NCBI GenBank assembly: GCA_002284875.1
Contig: CP015604.1
Coordinates: forward strand, 744,001-808,000
Length of the DNA stretch: 64,000 nt
Direction of reading: 5' to 3'
DNA from: Actinobacteria bacterium IMCC26103
GTDB taxonomy: Bacteria > Actinomycetota > Actinomycetes > Nanopelagicales > Nanopelagicaceae
This document shows positions 61,886 to 64,000 of this stretch, piece by piece. How positions within the stretch are numbered: position 1 is the first letter of the stretch; the number at the start of each line of letters is the position of its first letter. The translations under genes and the position numbers were made by a program. Below the pieces are notes generated by a model, which did not search any database, was not told the origin of the DNA, and saw only the letters and a program-made list of their open reading frames with translations.

Positions 61886-61908
61886 GTGTCAGCCCTGCCT
61901 GCTACCTT
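61886..61908 (+). promoter_or_regulatory. PafBC-type (RecA-NDp-like) DNA-damage promoter of recA
   Basis: GTGTCAGCC (61886-61894), 8 bases, TACCTT (61903-61908). This fits the mycobacterial LexA-independent damage promoter pattern ttGTCrgtg-N8-TAnnnT with exact spacing and the GTCAG core. It reads toward recA and ends one base before the LexA box. Confidence 0.6.
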
Positions 61909-61909
61909 T

Positions 61910-61923
61910 CGAACAGATGTTCG
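61910..61923 (+). promoter_or_regulatory. LexA (SOS) box upstream of recA
   Basis: CGAACAGATGTTCG is a full match to the gram-positive/actinobacterial SOS box CGAACRNNNGTTYG and is nearly palindromic. It sits where transcription from the adjoining promoter would begin, a natural site for repression. The recA leader that follows (to 62076) is about 150 bases and contains an AGGCC/GGCCT hairpin (62001-62016 region) but no gene. Confidence 0.88.
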
Positions 61924-62076
61924 GATAAAGTTATCCCTGCACAACCAGAGCGGTTCCATCATCCGCCCACAGGCTCTCTATAAGCCTCGTAGGCCGTCGG
62001 TGGCCTTCCGTACCTTCTGGGCCGACTACCAACGAATATGCACACGCATAGACGTTCTTATCTAAAGGAGAAAAAC

Positions 62077-63159
62077 GTGGCTGCTGATAAAGCAAATAAA
62101 GCCGAAGAGAAAAACACATCCGATCGCCAAAAGGCGCTCGATACCGCGCTCGCCCAGATTGAACGTCAATTTGGAAAAGGCTCAGTAATGAAGATGTCCG
62201 ATCGTCAAAACACGATCATCGAAGTTATCCCAACTGGTTCAATCGCACTCGATATCGCACTCGGTATCGGCGGCTTGCCACGTGGACGTATCGTAGAAAT
62301 TTATGGACCAGAATCCTCAGGTAAGACAACTCTTACCTTGCATGCAATTGCAAATGCACAGAAAGCCGGCGGTATCTGCGCCTTCATCGATGCTGAACAC
62401 GCATTTGATGCAGAGTACGCAAAGAAGCTCGGCGTTGATATCGATGCACTTCTTGTTTCACAACCAGATACCGGTGAACAAGCACTTGAGATCATGGATA
62501 TGTTGATCCGTTCCGGCGCACTTGATCTCGTTGTCGTTGACTCTGTTGCAGCACTTGTTCCACGTGCAGAAATCGAAGGCGAAATGGGCGATTCACATAT
62601 GGGCTTGCAAGCACGCCTTATGTCACAAGCGCTCCGTAAAATTACCGGCGCACTTCACCAATCAAAGACAACTGCAATCTTTATCAACCAGCTCCGCGAA
62701 AAGATCGGTGTCTTCTTCGGATCTCCTGAAACTACAACTGGCGGTAAGGCCCTTAAGTTCTACGCTTCAGTTCGCCTCGATATCCGTCGTATTGAAACAC
62801 TTAAAGATGGCACCGAATCTGTCGGTAACCGCACCCGTGTTAAGGTCGTCAAGAACAAGATGGCCCCACCATTTAAGCAAGCAGAATTCGACATCATCTA
62901 CGGCACAGGTATCTCACGCGAAGGATCCCTCATCGACCTTGGCGTTGAAGTCGGCATAGTTAAGAAAGCTGGCGCTTGGTATACCTACGAAGCAGATCAG
63001 TTAGGACAGGGCAAGGAAAATTCTCGCGCCTTCTTAATCGATAACCCAGATCTAGCTAACGAGATCGAGACCAAGATCCGCGCTCACTTTGTGCCGATCG
63101 AGGTAGATGCTGAACTCGTTGCCGCAATCGATGAAGCAGCAGCAGAGGTTGATTTCTAA
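62077..63159 (+). CDS. recA: recombinase RecA
   Basis: DNA strand-exchange protein and co-protease for LexA cleavage. It is 360 residues from the GTG at 62077 with AAAGGAG at proper distance; the in-frame ATG at 62038 is upstream of that site and rejected. Walker [10 protein letters not shown] (about 75-83), Walker [14 protein letters not shown], and the [10 protein letters not shown] motif are present. No intein is inserted. A LexA box and a PafBC-type promoter lie upstream. Confidence 0.98.
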   Translation: MAADKANKAEEKNTSDRQKALDTALAQIERQFGKGSVMKMSDRQNTIIEVIPTGSIALDIALGIGGLPRGRIVEIYGPESSGKTTLTLHAIANAQKAGGICAFIDAEHAFDAEYAKKLGVDIDALLVSQPDTGEQALEIMDMLIRSGALDLVVVDSVAALVPRAEIEGEMGDSHMGLQARLMSQALRKITGALHQSKTTAIFINQLREKIGVFFGSPETTTGGKALKFYASVRLDIRRIETLKDGTESVGNRTRVKVVKNKMAPPFKQAEFDIIYGTGISREGSLIDLGVEVGIVKKAGAWYTYEADQLGQGKENSRAFLIDNPDLANEIETKIRAHFVPIEVDAELVAAIDEAAAEVDF

Positions 63160-63665
63160 TCAGCCTGGAATTTGCAAAGGTTGCAAGAGGCGAAGGCTCC
63201 GACCCTTACGAAGTAGCACATACGATCGCGCTAAATGCGTTGGTTACACGTGCGAAAAGTAAGGGCGAGCTTCTCGCTCATCTGAAGACCCGGGGCGTAG
63301 AGGATGATGTCGCGCAAGCAATTATCTTCCGGTTGCAAGAAGCCGGCCTCGTTAATGATGAAGAGTTCGCTAAAGCTTGGGCTCAGTCACGCCATAACCA
63401 TAAGAAGATTTCCAAGCGAATAATTGCGGGGGAGCTACGCCAAAAAGGCGTTATGCAGAGCGCGATTGATGAAGCCTTAGATGAGATCGATGACTCCGCT
63501 GAATATCGCAGCGCCTTTGATCTCGCCTTCAAGAAATACAACACCATGTCGCGGCTTGAGCCAGAAGTTCAGATCCGCAGAATTCAATCGTTGCTACAAC
63601 GAAAAGGTTTTAGCTTCGGAGTTATTTCGCAAGTATTAAAAGAGTTAGATCTCTTGAATAATTAG
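63159..63665 (+). CDS. recX: regulatory protein RecX, probable non-AUG start
   Basis: Modulator that binds RecA filaments. The only standard start, TTG at 63240, would give 141 residues and cut off the first helix. The frame is open back to 63153, and the extra residues SDPYEVAHTIALNAL look like the normal RecX N-terminal helix. Likely starts are ATC at 63159, which overlaps the recA stop as TAATC, or CTG at 63165. AGAGG at 63143-63147 would serve either. From 63159 the protein is 168 residues, with three-helix repeats (GVEDDVAQAIIFRLQEAGLVNDEEFAKAW in part). Confidence 0.8.
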   Translation: MSLEFAKVARGEGSDPYEVAHTIALNALVTRAKSKGELLAHLKTRGVEDDVAQAIIFRLQEAGLVNDEEFAKAWAQSRHNHKKISKRIIAGELRQKGVMQSAIDEALDEIDDSAEYRSAFDLAFKKYNTMSRLEPEVQIRRIQSLLQRKGFSFGVISQVLKELDLLNN

Positions 63666-63677
63666 GTCAAGTAATAG

Positions 63678-64000
63678 TTAGTTTTTAGATAAGTGCTCAG
63701 TTAATCGGGCTGCTGTAGCAACTACTGCAGCAGCATGTACGCGACCTGGTTGGCGACCTAAACGTTCGATCGGTCCAGAAATTGATACTGCTGCAATAAC
63801 TTTTCCATTTGGGCCTTTTACTGGGGCGCTGACAGATGCAACACCGGCTTCACGTTCTCCAACTGATTGCGCCCAACCACGGCGACGATCTGCTGCCAAA
63901 TGAGCTGCAGTAAAGCGTGCGTTCTTAACGCCGCGATGAATCTTCTCTGAATCTTCCCAAGCCAATAAAATTTGTGCAGCAGAACCTGCCTGCATAGTTA
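63678..64000 (-). CDS. ndgR: IclR-family regulator NdgR, C-terminal part
   Basis: Regulator of amino-acid metabolism; NdgR and its corynebacterial relative LtbR control leucine (leuCD) and other biosynthetic genes. Only the C-terminal about 107 residues of the effector-binding domain are in the window; the gene continues past base 64000. The segments MQAGSAAQILLAWE, RRRGWAQSVGEREAGVASVSAPV and AAVSISGPIERLGRQPGR are highly characteristic of NdgR. The methionine at 63995 is internal, not the start. leuCD is expected just outside, divergently transcribed. Confidence 0.88.
   Translation of the reverse strand, partial: TMQAGSAAQILLAWEDSEKIHRGVKNARFTAAHLAADRRRGWAQSVGEREAGVASVSAPVKGPNGKVIAAVSISGPIERLGRQPGRVHAAAVVATAARLTEHLSKN

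Noticed and set aside
61852-61962. N-terminal extension of yaaA to the ATG at 61962
   Set aside because: The added residues do not resemble the family, whose N-terminus is LxLLPPSE, and they would cover the recA promoter and LexA box.
56998-62022. 11-base string ACCTTCTGGGC shared by the ftsK-rodZ gap and the recA leader
   Set aside because: Repeated 11-mers are expected many times by chance in 64 kb, and no structure is shared around the two copies.

Overview
The window is a dense bacterial chromosome segment, almost entirely coding. The gene content points to an actinobacterium: DUF3046, an NdgR-type IclR regulator, a ClgR-type regulator beside cinA and recA, a CGDC mycoredoxin-like protein, an actinobacterial-style SerA, IF-2 with a long Gly/Pro/Arg-rich N-terminus, GatCAB, and a LexA box plus a PafBC-like promoter at recA. 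Base composition is close to balanced by eye rather than GC-rich. Genes overlap or abut and intergenic DNA is minimal. This suggests a streamlined, low-GC actinobacterium such as the freshwater acI group (Nanopelagicales). That placement is an inference, not a proof.

Layout: (1) 1-7046: obg (5' end outside the window), proBA and gatCAB. (2) 7056-17369: branched-chain amino acid and serine block ilvD, an attenuator with leader peptide, ilvBNC, serA, leuB, ilvE, cimA. (3) 17380-23577: xerC, then the translation and lipid block rpsB, tsf, pyrH, frr, cdsA, rlmN. (4) 23588-32168: the one block that looks accessory, with a DinB-like protein, an aldehyde dehydrogenase, a potDABC-type polyamine importer, an FAD amine oxidase and an agmatinase-family hydrolase. 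It sits between rlmN and dxr. (5) 32184-38213: dxr, rseP, ispG, proS and a TauE/SafE permease. (6) 38292-47908: rimP, nusA, ylxR, infB, rbfA, truB, ribF, rpsO, pnp. (7) 47924-54571: M16 protease, dapB, glutaredoxin, reverse-strand azlCD, thyX, dapA, rnj. (8) 54589-64000: ftsK, a RodZ-like protein, rimO, pgsA, cinA, clgR, a TetR regulator, DUF3046, reverse-strand yaaA, recA, recX and the 3' part of ndgR on the reverse strand.

How the parts work together: the ilv/leu block, the AzlCD exporter and NdgR all concern branched-chain amino acids. The polyamine block could import putrescine or agmatine and oxidise it toward 4-aminobutyrate. The rest is core translation, isoprenoid, lysine, envelope and DNA-repair machinery in a conserved actinobacterial order.

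Regulation: genes at the head of transcription units repeatedly carry a TAnnnT-like hexamer ending 6-7 bases before the start codon and have no Shine-Dalgarno sequence, which suggests leaderless mRNAs. Operon-internal genes use Shine-Dalgarno sites or stop/start overlaps. Other candidate controls are the ilvB attenuator, a structured rpsB leader, a hairpin over the pyrH ribosome-binding site, 11-bp triplicate repeats before rimP, dyads over the promoters of potD and the amine oxidase, and a double DNA-damage promoter at recA.

No gene-free stretch exceeds 300 bases. The longest are 18298-18552, 61852-62076 and 8730-8949. I found no tRNA, rRNA, CRISPR array, insertion sequence or prophage.
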